Of a DNA stretch of 34,696 nt, positions 16,908-25,218 are shown in pieces. The stretch covers positions 1-34,696 of the forward strand of contig JACQGX010000309.1 in assembly GCA_016199265.1 (NCBI GenBank). Direction: 5' to 3'. A model generated the notes under the pieces. It saw only the letters and a program-made list of their open reading frames with translations, had not been told where the DNA came from and did not search any database. Each line of letters opens with the position of its first letter. The first letter of the stretch is position 1. The position numbers and the translations under genes were made by a program. This DNA is from Chloroflexota bacterium. GTDB taxonomy: Bacteria > Chloroflexota > UBA11872 > UBA12225.

Positions 16908-18269
16908 CTAGCCCATGGGGGTGCGGTCCATGAGCGCCTGGATCTGGGACTGGAGGGGTGGGATGGCGGTGCGGACGGTAGCCTTGCCGGCCCAGATGTC
17001 CTTGAGGACCGGCTGGACAACCTTGTAGATCTCGTCGCCGGCGGGGTGGTACTTGACCTTGTCTACCGTCCGCGCGAACTTCACGCCGTCCGCCACGACC
17101 TCGGGGCGCACGTTGGGCGAGTTTCTGAACACCTCCTTGACCCACTTGTGGGCGTCCTCCAGAACCGCGGGCAGGCGCGCTTCGGCGTTACCCCAGCGGT
17201 TGTCCTCGATGAGGTACTTCAGCAGCTCCCAGGCATGCTCGGGATACGCGCCGAGCTTGGTGAGCAAGACGGTGTTGGACTGCATATCGGGCGAGGTGTA
17301 CTTCATCTTGGGGCTGGGGGCGAAGCCCCAATCCATCCCGGCCTCGTTGAACCTCCGGCCGTCGGCGGCGGGGCCGCAGCAGATGGTGTACATCGCGGCG
17401 CGGCCGGTCATGAAGGCTTCCCGGGTATTGGTGGTGCCGAGGTCCACGCCGGGACTGGCCATGGTCGATCCGTCTTTGGCGACATCCGCCCAGCGCTCGA
17501 GCGTCTGGAGCAGCTCGGGGGAGTCGGCGGTCGCCTTCTTCCAATCGTCCGTGATCCACTTGGCATCGCTGTGGACGAGGAGCGAGGTGATGGGATCGCC
17601 GTAGTGGGTGATGCCGACCTGCGAGATCGTGGAGCCGCCCTTCTTGGTCAGCTTGCGTAGGTTGGTGCGGAACTCGTCCCAGGTCCACGCCTTGTTCCAG
17701 TCGGTGGGTGGCTCGGGGACGCCGGCCTGCTTGAAGAGGGCGCGGTTGTAGAAGGTGGCGGTGAGATTGCCGCCGTAGGCGTAGGGAAGCGCGAAGAGCT
17801 TGCCGTCGGAGCGGCCGATGAGGTCGACTTCCTTGGCGCTGAACTGCTGGACAGGGTACTTGTCGCGCTTGACGAAGTCGTCGATGGCGCGTGGGATGCC
17901 GGTGTTGAGGATGAGGCCGCGGACGGTCTGATACCAGCCGAGCAGATCGATCTTCTCGCCGGTGGCGACATAGGGGGTGAGCTTCTCGAGGTTGTTGACG
18001 GGCTGAGTGAACTCGACCTTCCAGGTAGGGTGCTTGGCGTACCAGTCTTTGAGCATGACCTCTATGTCGGGCTCCGAGAGGGTGCCCCGCTTAAAAAAGG
18101 CGATGCTGACAGGAGTGTCGGAGAGCTTGCCCTTGGGTGCCTCGCCGGCGCTAGGAGCGCCGCAGGCGGCAAGCGAGATGCCGCCGAAGCCGGCAAGCGC
18201 TGCCGACAGCGTGAGGTGTGTGCGCCGTGTGGTGGCCGTGTCTGAAGCGCGGATCGAAACCCCGACCAT
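16908..18269 (-). CDS. ABC transporter sugar-binding lipoprotein (family 1)
   Basis: A 453-residue solute-binding protein. The ATG at 18269 has AGGAGGA 8 bases upstream; the longer frame to 18422 runs through repeat DNA. The signal has TRRTHLTLSAALAGFGG and lipobox LAAC with Cys36, so it is an exported lipoprotein, possibly through Tat. Mature features include VSIAFFKRGTLSEPD, FALPYAYGGNLTATFYNRALFKQAGV, WTWDEFRTNLRKLT, GRAAMYTICCGPA and a C-terminal helix typical of family 1. The Cys-Cys in the MYTICCG loop is unusual for the family. No permease or ATPase gene adjoins it. The ligand is unknown. Confidence 0.9.
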   Translation of the reverse strand: MVGVSIRASDTATTRRTHLTLSAALAGFGGISLAACGAPSAGEAPKGKLSDTPVSIAFFKRGTLSEPDIEVMLKDWYAKHPTWKVEFTQPVNNLEKLTPYVATGEKIDLLGWYQTVRGLILNTGIPRAIDDFVKRDKYPVQQFSAKEVDLIGRSDGKLFALPYAYGGNLTATFYNRALFKQAGVPEPPTDWNKAWTWDEFRTNLRKLTKKGGSTISQVGITHYGDPITSLLVHSDAKWITDDWKKATADSPELLQTLERWADVAKDGSTMASPGVDLGTTNTREAFMTGRAAMYTICCGPAADGRRFNEAGMDWGFAPSPKMKYTSPDMQSNTVLLTKLGAYPEHAWELLKYLIEDNRWGNAEARLPAVLEDAHKWVKEVFRNSPNVRPEVVADGVKFARTVDKVKYHPAGDEIYKVVQPVLKDIWAGKATVRTAIPPLQSQIQALMDRTPMG

Positions 18270-18386
18270 GGATCGGTTCCTCCTATTCTTGTCGGTCACG
18301 TGCCGCCCCCGCCGTACGCCAGAGCATCGTAGCACAAATGAGCGCGTGCGGTACTGCGGCACTACCGTTGGGGTGTAATCAGACGT

Positions 18387-18475
18387 TCCGGCGGCCGCGG
18401 CTGCCCTCACCCCCTTCGACACACTCAGGGCTGCGCTCAGGGCAGGCTCTGGCCCTCTCCCAGAGGGAGAGGGAA
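18387..18475. repeat. Dispersed palindromic repeat, copy 2, with a 9-bp hairpin
   Basis: It begins tccggcggccgcggctgccct, as at 7424. It contains a cagggctgcgctcagggcagg segment and ends in ccctctccc-aga-gggagaggg (18453-18461 with 18465-18473, a perfect stem). It fills most of the gap between the ABC-2 permease end and the binding-protein start. The hairpin might help end the permease transcript, but no T-run follows. Confidence 0.8.
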
Positions 18476-18495
18476 CGCAGGCGGCGGCGGCGCGC

Positions 18496-20166
18496 TTAGC
18501 GCGCGAGGTCTTTCACGCGGAATCGGTAGGTGGCGAGCGCAAGGCAGACGCCGGCCACGGTGGTGAGCGCGGACATCGCGGCCCAGTCCCAGCCGCCGGC
18601 CAGTGGCGAACCGTACACGTCGTAGATGGACAAGCGGATCAGCGCCTTCGGCCAGTTGAAGATCGGCCCCACAAACATGACGAAGAACGAGGCCACGACG
18701 TACAGTATCAGGCCGCCGGTGACCGAGCCCGACCGCAGCCAGCCGGCGAGTGCCGCCCCGAGGCAAGCGACGACCAACGCCACGGGCACCAAACCGAACG
18801 CCGCCGCCAGCAGATGAGTCTGCTCGAGCGCGAGGCCGCTCGCCGCCGCAGCCACGGCCACGCTCAGGTAGATCGCCAGCGAGATGCCAAGCAGCACGGT
18901 GGCGATGGCCGCGAACCGCGCCAGCAGCGCGCGCCAACGCGGCACCGGCGAAGCCAGCACCATCTCCGTGCGGCCCTCCTCCTCGTCGGCGGCCCAGCGC
19001 GCGGCCTGGGTCACGGCGAACGCCGAGATCACCAGCGGCGTGAAGGTGAACACCAGCATGCCCAGGAAGAGCGCGTTCGCCTGCGCACCGCCGGCGATGC
19101 GCGAAAAGACGGCCGCCAGCAGCGGTGAGCTCGCCGCGATTGCCACCAGATTCTCCTGGAGCTGCTTGCCGATGGCAGTCATCCACACGGCAAAGCCCGC
19201 CATGCCGCCCGCCCACCACAGCGCCGCCTGGCCGCTGGTGCGCAGACTGCGCAGGTAGACCGAGCGTAGCGGCCATTCGCCGCTGAACGCGTACCTGGCC
19301 AGCGCGCCATCGGCAGCCGCCGGCCGGCCCGATGCCGGCAGGACGCCCAGCAAGGGCAGGCGGTAGCCAAAGCCGAGATCGCGCCGCGTGAAGAGCCACG
19401 CGGCGCCACCGGCGCAGACGACGACGATCGCCGCCAGCACGAGCATGGCGCCGGGGTTGATGCCCACCTCCGGCACCAACGGCTTGGTGAGACCGGCGTA
19501 GTAGAGCGGCGAGAGGTAGCTTACCCACTTCACGTTCGGCGACACGCGGCCGGTGGAGTGCAGCAGGAAGGACAGGGCTAGAAAGCCGCCGGTCATGCCG
19601 GCGGCGGTGCCTCGCTCGCTCGTGAATTGCGAGACGAGCAGCGCGATCGCGCCGAACGTCCCGGCCGTCAGTGCCACGTTCAGCCCGAAGACGTACGCGT
19701 CGAGCGCGCCGTACTCGGCCTTGGCCGTGACGCCGGCGAGCCACACCAGTGTGCCGAGCACTAGCGCCATCACGACCAGGGCGGTCGCCAGCCCGGCCAG
19801 CTTCTCCCACACGACGCGAGCGCGCGAGCGCGGCGTCGCCAGCAGCAGGTCGAGCGCGCCGCGCGCCTCTTCGCCGCGCAGCGTGCCGCTGGCGGCCAGC
19901 AACGCCCAGACCGAGGGCAGGATGCCCAGCATCGGCCCGAGGCGGAAGGTGGCGAAGCCGCCCGGCCGCGTAATGCCGATGGGCTCCTCGTACCAACTGA
20001 ACTGCTGCGCCATCGCCACCAGCGCCGCCCGCGCCTCCGCCGAGCCGACGAGCTGCTCGAACTGCGTCAGCGTGGCCAGCAGGAGGACGCCGGGGCCGAA
20101 GCCCCAAGCGAGCGCGCCGACACGATGGTCGCGCAGCGTCTTGAGGTAGATGCTCCTAAGGAACAC
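18496..20166 (-). CDS. ABC-2 type exporter permease
   Basis: A 556-residue, very hydrophobic protein with about twelve membrane segments in two halves, each with an N-terminal amphipathic helix (MFLRSIYLKTLRDHRVGAL at the start and WPLRSVYLRSLRTSG near residue 300). This duplicated layout matches large ABC-2 permeases of the drug and polyketide exporter type. EARGALDLLLATPRSRARVVWEK and EEGRTEMVLASPVPRWRALLAR are the conserved cytoplasmic loops that contact the ATPase. The gene overlaps the upstream ATPase by 11 bases, so they form one transporter. The substrate cannot be read from sequence; hydrophobic drug or lipid export is typical of the family. Confidence 0.88.
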   Translation of the reverse strand: MFLRSIYLKTLRDHRVGALAWGFGPGVLLLATLTQFEQLVGSAEARAALVAMAQQFSWYEEPIGITRPGGFATFRLGPMLGILPSVWALLAASGTLRGEEARGALDLLLATPRSRARVVWEKLAGLATALVVMALVLGTLVWLAGVTAKAEYGALDAYVFGLNVALTAGTFGAIALLVSQFTSERGTAAGMTGGFLALSFLLHSTGRVSPNVKWVSYLSPLYYAGLTKPLVPEVGINPGAMLVLAAIVVVCAGGAAWLFTRRDLGFGYRLPLLGVLPASGRPAAADGALARYAFSGEWPLRSVYLRSLRTSGQAALWWAGGMAGFAVWMTAIGKQLQENLVAIAASSPLLAAVFSRIAGGAQANALFLGMLVFTFTPLVISAFAVTQAARWAADEEEGRTEMVLASPVPRWRALLARFAAIATVLLGISLAIYLSVAVAAAASGLALEQTHLLAAAFGLVPVALVVACLGAALAGWLRSGSVTGGLILYVVASFFVMFVGPIFNWPKALIRLSIYDVYGSPLAGGWDWAAMSALTTVAGVCLALATYRFRVKDLAR

Positions 20167-21106
20167 GGGCCGCCTCCTGCGGTGCCCCTTCCGCGGCCCC
20201 GCCGGTGGACGGGCCGCCGTCGCCGGAGTAGAAGCGCAGGAAGCTCTCTTCCAGCGTCGGCTCGTGGCTCACCAGGCGAGTGACGCGGTGCTCCCCGGCC
20301 AGCTTCACCACCGGATCGAGGTCGCCTTGCACTACCAGGCGCAGCCGGCGGCCGCCGTCCACCAGTTCGGCGTGCTCCACGCCCGGAAGCGCGGCGAAGC
20401 CGTTCGCCGGCACCGGCTCGGCGAAGCCGATCTCGACCACGTGGCGCTGGATCTCCTTGAGCGCGGCCAGCGTACCGGCGTGTACCAGCCGCCCCTCTCG
20501 GATGATCGCCACGCGGTCGCACAGGTCCTCCACCTCGCTCAAGATGTGCGAGGAGAGAAACACGGTGCGCCCCTCGGCCTGCGTCTCGCGCACCAGTCGC
20601 GCGAACTCCTGCTGGTTGAGCGGATCCAGGCCGGTGGTCGGCTCGTCGAGCACCAGCAGGCGCGGCCGGTGCATGAAGGCCTGCGCCAGCCCCACCTTCT
20701 GCTTATTGCCGTGCGAGTACTGGCGGAACTTGCGTGAGGGATCCAGGCCAAAGCGCTCGGCCAGCTCGTCGACGTAACGCGCGTCGACGCCGCCGCGCAG
20801 GTTGCCGAAGTATTCGAGCACCTGGCCGCCGGTGAGGCCGGGATCGAGCGCCATCTCGCCCGGCAGATAGCCGACCAACCGCTTGACGGCGACCGATTCG
20901 CGCCAGCAGTCCAGGCCGGCGACGAGTGCGCGGCCCGCGTTGGGCTTGAGGAAGCCCATGATCTGGCGGATGGTGGTCGTCTTGCCGGCGCCGTTGGGGC
21001 CGAGGAAGCCGAACACCTCCCCCTCGGCCACCTCAAACGTCACGTCCTCCACGCCCCGCCGCGTGCCGTAACGCTTTGTCAGCCCCTGTACGTCTACAAT
21101 GGCCAT
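20156..21106 (-). CDS. ABC-2 type exporter ATP-binding subunit
   Basis: A 316-residue ATPase powering the permease downstream. It has Walker A GPNGAGKTTT (about 37-46), signature YSHGNKQKVGLAQAF (the SHGNKQK variant common in DrrA/BcrA-type exporters in place of LSGGQ), Walker B LLVLDEPTTGLDP and switch SSHILSEVEDLCDR. A C-terminal domain of about 90 residues (VVEIGFAEPVP...EPTLEESFLRFYSG) is typical of exporters of this class. GGAAGGGG precedes the ATG. All catalytic residues are present. Confidence 0.92.
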   Translation of the reverse strand: MAIVDVQGLTKRYGTRRGVEDVTFEVAEGEVFGFLGPNGAGKTTTIRQIMGFLKPNAGRALVAGLDCWRESVAVKRLVGYLPGEMALDPGLTGGQVLEYFGNLRGGVDARYVDELAERFGLDPSRKFRQYSHGNKQKVGLAQAFMHRPRLLVLDEPTTGLDPLNQQEFARLVRETQAEGRTVFLSSHILSEVEDLCDRVAIIREGRLVHAGTLAALKEIQRHVVEIGFAEPVPANGFAALPGVEHAELVDGGRRLRLVVQGDLDPVVKLAGEHRVTRLVSHEPTLEESFLRFYSGDGGPSTGGAAEGAPQEAARVP

Positions 21107-21197
21107 CGCGTCCCCTTCCCGCGAAGGATACGGGACGCGGGCAGGACTCTGGAGTTCGTTTTGCAGTTTCGGGGGTGATTCTCTGCAATTGGCAATA

Positions 21198-21402
21198 ACG
21201 CCAGTGGTACCGGTGGGGCGAGACAGGGCGGCACGGGGATGAGTACCCGCCGCTGCGCGCGCGGCCCTACGCGCCCGATGCGGTGGGGATCGACATCGTC
21301 GTCGGCGTCCCTATGCCCTTCCGGTTCCTGCGAGACGAGTCCGGTGCCATCTGGGCGGTGCACCACGGATGGCGCATCCGGCGACGCGTGGCGAGTGCGT
21401 AG
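21198..21402 (+). pseudogene. Unidentified gene remnant
   Basis: The only coding-like stretch in the 367-base gap 21107-21473. The frame opens after a TAA at 21195-21197 and ends at TAG 21400-21402. It reads RWGETGRHGDEYPPL, then YAPDAVGIDIVVGVPMPFRF and LRDESGAIWAVHHGWRIRRR. The hydrophobic strand and conserved-looking Trp/His/Gly pattern look like a real protein end, but I do not recognise the family and see no start codon or ribosome binding site. Confidence 0.35.
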
Positions 21403-21473
21403 GACACAGGCGAGGGTGCTCGCGTTTCCTCGCGGCTGGCACGACTGACAGGGCCCGACGGCACCTGGGCGCT

Positions 21474-22757
21474 TTACTGCGGTGCGCGCAGCGGGTAGCG
21501 GCCGGCATCGCGCACCGTCTCGTACATCGCCAGGAGGTTCTCCACCGGCGTCTGCGCCTGGACGTTGTGGATCGTGTTGAAGACGAACGCGCCACCGGGA
21601 CCGAGGATGCCGATCCGCGCCGCCACCTCGTGGCGCACCTCGTCCGGCGTGCCGAAGGGGAGCGTGCGCTGCGTATCGACGCCGCCGCCCCAGAACGTGA
21701 TGCGGTCGCCGAAGCGGGCCTTGAGCGCGGCCGGGTCCATCTGCGCCGCCGAGCACTGCACCGGGTTGAGGATATCGAACCCGGCGGCGATGAAGTCGCC
21801 GATCAGCGCCGCCACCGAGCCACACGAGTGGATGAAGGTCTTCCAGGCGGTGTGCCGGTGCACCCAGCCGTTCACCCGCGTGTGGAACGGCAGGTACAGC
21901 TCGCGGTAGGTCTGCGGCGAGATGAACGGCCCGCTCTGCGTGCCGAAGTCGGTACCCGTGACGAACACCGCTGTAACGCGGTCGCCGACGGCCTGGTGAA
22001 TGCGCGCCAGGTTCTGCAGGGCGATCTTGCACTGGCGCTCGAACACCTCATAGACGTAGCCGCGGCGGGCCACCGTGCTCACGTACCACTCTTCGACGTC
22101 GCGGATGCCCTTGGGATGTTTGAGCCACGGCGCCGGGACGAGCGCGATGTCGCCAAAGGCGGTGCCGCCGAAGTTCGCCAGGATGGCCCGGTCGGTCTCA
22201 CGGGAGAGCCGGCCGGCCTCGCGCGCGAAGTAGTCCAGTTCCGCGTCGGAGATGGGACCAAACTCTTCCAGGTTGTCCTCCACGCGCAGCGTGTCCTCGT
22301 CAATCGGCGGCTGGCGGACGATAGCGTCGACGTACCAGCCGCCGCTCGGCATACGGCCGCTGGGTGGGACCGATCTATCGCCCTCGGGGTAGAGCAGGAG
22401 GTCGCCGTTGGGCTCCGGCTCGGTGTTGAAGCCGGCGGGCACGAGCACCGGCGTGCCGTCGAACGTCGTCCACGGCTTCCAGCCCTCGTTGCGGAACCCG
22501 AAGAGCGTCTTAGGGCTGCCTAGCGGTACCACGTCCACGCCGAGCGCGTCGAGCAGATCTGGCCCGATCTCGCCGAGCATCTGGAAGGGCTCGATCACCT
22601 TCACCGGCGTGCCGGGCGGGTCCAGACGGAGCGCCTGGCGCAGCCGGTAGACGGTGCTGGCCTGCATGCCGGTGACGGGACTCCCGCCCAGGTCGAGCGG
22701 CACCCGGTCCGGCTCCTGGTGGCGGAGCGCCAGGCGCACCCGCTCGCGCGAGTTCAT
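21474..22757 (-). CDS. Uroporphyrinogen decarboxylase-like (URO-D/methyltransferase superfamily) protein
   Basis: A 427-residue protein of the URO-D superfamily, which includes corrinoid-dependent methyltransferases such as MtaA and CmuA. MNSRERVRLALRHQEPDRVPLDLGG is the standard N-terminus of this group. FIHSCGSVAALIGDFIAAGFDILNPVQ holds the H-x-C motif that binds zinc in the methyltransferase branch. The end FNTIHNVQAQTPVENLLAMYE matches the family's last helix. GAGGAGA precedes the ATG at 22757. It is probably not heme-pathway HemE, which lacks this H-x-C and is shorter. In heterotrophs such genes often lie near sugar or demethylation genes, and the substrate is unknown. It diverges from an AraC regulator that is its likely controller. 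Confidence 0.85.
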   Translation of the reverse strand: MNSRERVRLALRHQEPDRVPLDLGGSPVTGMQASTVYRLRQALRLDPPGTPVKVIEPFQMLGEIGPDLLDALGVDVVPLGSPKTLFGFRNEGWKPWTTFDGTPVLVPAGFNTEPEPNGDLLLYPEGDRSVPPSGRMPSGGWYVDAIVRQPPIDEDTLRVEDNLEEFGPISDAELDYFAREAGRLSRETDRAILANFGGTAFGDIALVPAPWLKHPKGIRDVEEWYVSTVARRGYVYEVFERQCKIALQNLARIHQAVGDRVTAVFVTGTDFGTQSGPFISPQTYRELYLPFHTRVNGWVHRHTAWKTFIHSCGSVAALIGDFIAAGFDILNPVQCSAAQMDPAALKARFGDRITFWGGGVDTQRTLPFGTPDEVRHEVAARIGILGPGGAFVFNTIHNVQAQTPVENLLAMYETVRDAGRYPLRAPQ

Positions 22758-22964
22758 GCGAATCTCTCCTCGACTTGGCTGCCTTCGCGGGCGTGACCGG
22801 ACCACCCGGCTCGCACGGCGGCTGTGGTTGGCTGTACGCTACCGCGCGGCGCGCGGCCGCCGCATCAGGGAAATCCCCGAATTAACCATCGTCGAGCACC
22901 ACGCCGGCAACGTGAGCAGCAGCGCCTCACGCCATGCTATATTGGGCCAGGAGGTAGCTCCGTC

Positions 22965-24029
22965 ATGGAGCCGACGAGCCGCGAGCACCGGCGACCCAGT
23001 GGGCGGCGTGCGGCAGCCGGAACGGAGCCAGCCGGCACGAGTGCCGGCGCTCTGCCCGCAGAACGGCCCGCTGCCATGCTCGCGCCGCCTCAGTCCGCCT
23101 CACCACCCATACTGGAAGCAGATCATGCCCGCCTCATTGCCGAGGTTGTCATGCCACGGCTGGCGGCCGGGACAATCGAAACCGTCAGCTCGGACGCGGC
23201 CAGGGCTGAACACGCCGAGCCGCTGCGGCGCCTGCCGGCGTACTGCGTCGCCCGCCGCCATGCGGCCTCGGCCTATGAGGTCTACTGGGTACTGGAGGGG
23301 CGTTGCGTGCTCTGGGTCGCCGGCCATGCGTTGAGGCTCGATCCCAGGCGCGCCTGCATCGTGCAGCCCGGCGAGACGCACGAATTGCGCCCCAACGCGC
23401 AACTCGACCGCTTTCGCGTCATTGGGTGGACTCTTGCCCCCCGCGGCGTGGGCATCGCGGAAGGCATCTTCGACGGCCAGCGCTATCGCGTCGCGGCCAC
23501 TTTCGCCGCGCTCGACGCGCCAACCGGGCCGCTGACCGAGCGACTGGTGCACGAGCTCGCGGACCGCCAGCCCTATCACGACCTCTTGGTCCGGGCTGCG
23601 CTGCTCGAGCTGTGCGGCCGTATCGTGCGCGCGCTGATCGAGACCCAGTGTCGCGAGGGGACGTCCACCGCACGAGAACTGCCGCCAAGCCAGTATGTCG
23701 AGCAGGTGGCGCGGTACGTCGAGCAGCAGCACGGGACCGAGGTAACACTCAAGCACTTGGCCGCCGCCGTCGGGCTATCGCCAAACTACCTTGCCACCCT
23801 CTTCCGGCGCTACATGGGCCGTTCCGTGATGGCTTACGTCCGCGAGATCCGGCACCTGCACGCGCTCACGCTGCTGCGCACCACCGAGTTGAGCGTGGCC
23901 GAAGTGGCACTCCGGGCGGGCCACGAGGACCCGTACCACTTCAGCCGAGTCTTCAAGGCGAGGGAAGGGTGCACGCCTGCCCAGTACCGTCGCCTCGCCC
24001 GCGCCTCTGCCGGGAGCGCCCCGCCGTGA
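22965..24029 (+). CDS. AraC family transcriptional regulator
   Basis: A 354-residue regulator. The first 45 residues are polar and of low complexity. A cupin-like ligand domain follows (about 85-170), with YWVLEGRCVLWVAG and IVQPGETHELRPNA. The C-terminal AraC DNA-binding domain (about 255-345) has two helix-turn-helix units, LKHLAAAVGLSPNYLATLFRRYMG and VAEVALRAGHEDPYHFSRVFKAREGCTPAQYRR. AGGAGGT lies 9 bases before the ATG at 22965, and TATATT at 22938-22943 could be a -10 box. It is divergent from the URO-D-like gene across 207 bases, so it probably controls that gene. Confidence 0.9.
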   Translation: MEPTSREHRRPSGRRAAAGTEPAGTSAGALPAERPAAMLAPPQSASPPILEADHARLIAEVVMPRLAAGTIETVSSDAARAEHAEPLRRLPAYCVARRHAASAYEVYWVLEGRCVLWVAGHALRLDPRRACIVQPGETHELRPNAQLDRFRVIGWTLAPRGVGIAEGIFDGQRYRVAATFAALDAPTGPLTERLVHELADRQPYHDLLVRAALLELCGRIVRALIETQCREGTSTARELPPSQYVEQVARYVEQQHGTEVTLKHLAAAVGLSPNYLATLFRRYMGRSVMAYVREIRHLHALTLLRTTELSVAEVALRAGHEDPYHFSRVFKAREGCTPAQYRRLARASAGSAPP

Positions 24030-24285
24030 GCCTGGCTGCTCCGGTGCTCCCCACCTGTCGGGGGCAGGGTGCGGGCCGGCCAACGCGCGCATCGTGGCAG
24101 CAGCGGCGGCCTCGCGCAGCGCGGTGCACGCCACGCGCGACCTACGCGGCCCAGGCAACGTAATCCGTCACCGAATCGCGTAGTCCAGCCCATTGCGGCC
24201 GCGCGGGAAGTGTCGTAGGCTTAGAACCGGTCGGCGGCGCTGGCGGTGGCCGCCGTCCAGTTCGTCCTGCACCAGGGGCAAGGCA

Positions 24286-25134
24286 GTGACCGTTGCGCGT
24301 GACGTTCTGAGCACCAGCGGGGTAGTGGCGCCCGCCGATGGGGAGATCCGGGTCACCCGCTTCTCCGACGTCTGCGGCGGCACAGACGAGCTCAAGCGCC
24401 TGCTGGTCGAAGAGCCGGTCGTCGCCGCCTCGCCGGAGGGGCGGCTCTCGATCCGGATGCTCGTGGAAGACGGCCAGTACATGCTGGCGCGCATGGAGCG
24501 GCGGCTACGCGAGTACGAGACGTTCCGCGACGACCTGGCGGCCGTGGTGGAGACGATGCAGCGGCTCGCGATGCCACGCCTGGACGACGCCGCGGAGCAG
24601 GCCGCACGCCTGCGCGAGCTGCTCACGCGCGAAGGGACGCTGCCGGTGCAGGAGATCATCGACCGCGCCGAGGCCATCCGGCAGGTGGCCAACGACACCG
24701 AGGGCACGCTGCGCCGCTACAAGGAGGCCAGCATCATGGCCAGCCGGGCGTACCTGCGTCTCAAGGGTGCCCGCGGCTGGGGTGACGACGGCGGCAGCAC
24801 ATCGCCCAGCGCCACGCACCGCAACGAGAGCGAAGACCTGCCACCAGGGGTGCCGGAGGCATGGCTGCCGCCGCCGCCACACCGCGAGAAGATAGTGGAC
24901 TGGTTGTGTCGCGGGCGCGCCACGCTCTTCGCCGAAGAGGAGGCGGCGCAGTATCCGGTGGGGCCGCAGGGCCCTGAGCCAATCGTTCAGTTTGAGGACG
25001 GCGGTGTGATGCCGCTGCGCGCGGTGCGCTGGAGCGACGAGGTGCGGAACTTCTACCCGCTCGGCAGCGCTCCACACCCGCGAGGATCGCTCTATCGCAA
25101 GCGGGACGCCGCGCCTGCGCCACCACCGGTATGA
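24286..25134 (+). CDS. Hypothetical protein with central coiled coil
   Basis: A 282-residue protein that I do not recognise. The GTG at 24286 is preferred, with AGGGG and AAGG upstream; an ATG at 24193 in the same frame gives an Arg-rich, implausible extension. A short beta-like start (EIRVTRFSDVCGGTDELKRLLVEEP) precedes a long charged helix (YMLARMERRLREYETFRDDLAAVVETMQRL...ARLRELLTREG...IIDRAEAIRQV) that looks like a coiled coil (about residues 60-145). The C-terminal third is Pro-rich and ends in an acidic and aromatic stretch. There is no signal peptide or membrane segment. The 256 bases before it hold nothing I recognise. It precedes a sugar-binding protein on the same strand by 84 bases. 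Confidence 0.55.
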   Translation: MTVARDVLSTSGVVAPADGEIRVTRFSDVCGGTDELKRLLVEEPVVAASPEGRLSIRMLVEDGQYMLARMERRLREYETFRDDLAAVVETMQRLAMPRLDDAAEQAARLRELLTREGTLPVQEIIDRAEAIRQVANDTEGTLRRYKEASIMASRAYLRLKGARGWGDDGGSTSPSATHRNESEDLPPGVPEAWLPPPPHREKIVDWLCRGRATLFAEEEAAQYPVGPQGPEPIVQFEDGGVMPLRAVRWSDEVRNFYPLGSAPHPRGSLYRKRDAAPAPPPV

Positions 25135-25218
25135 AAACCACGAGAGAACAGCGGCCCGGGCCGTGAGCACGCTCCACGGCCGGCGCGGGCGTTGCACGTA
25201 AGAAGGAGGACCAACGGG

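Noticed and set aside
18437..20107. 556-codon open frame in another frame of the same strand as the ABC-2 permease
   Set aside because: Its product is Arg/Gly-rich low-complexity sequence, while the overlapping permease frame has regular membrane segments and coupling loops.
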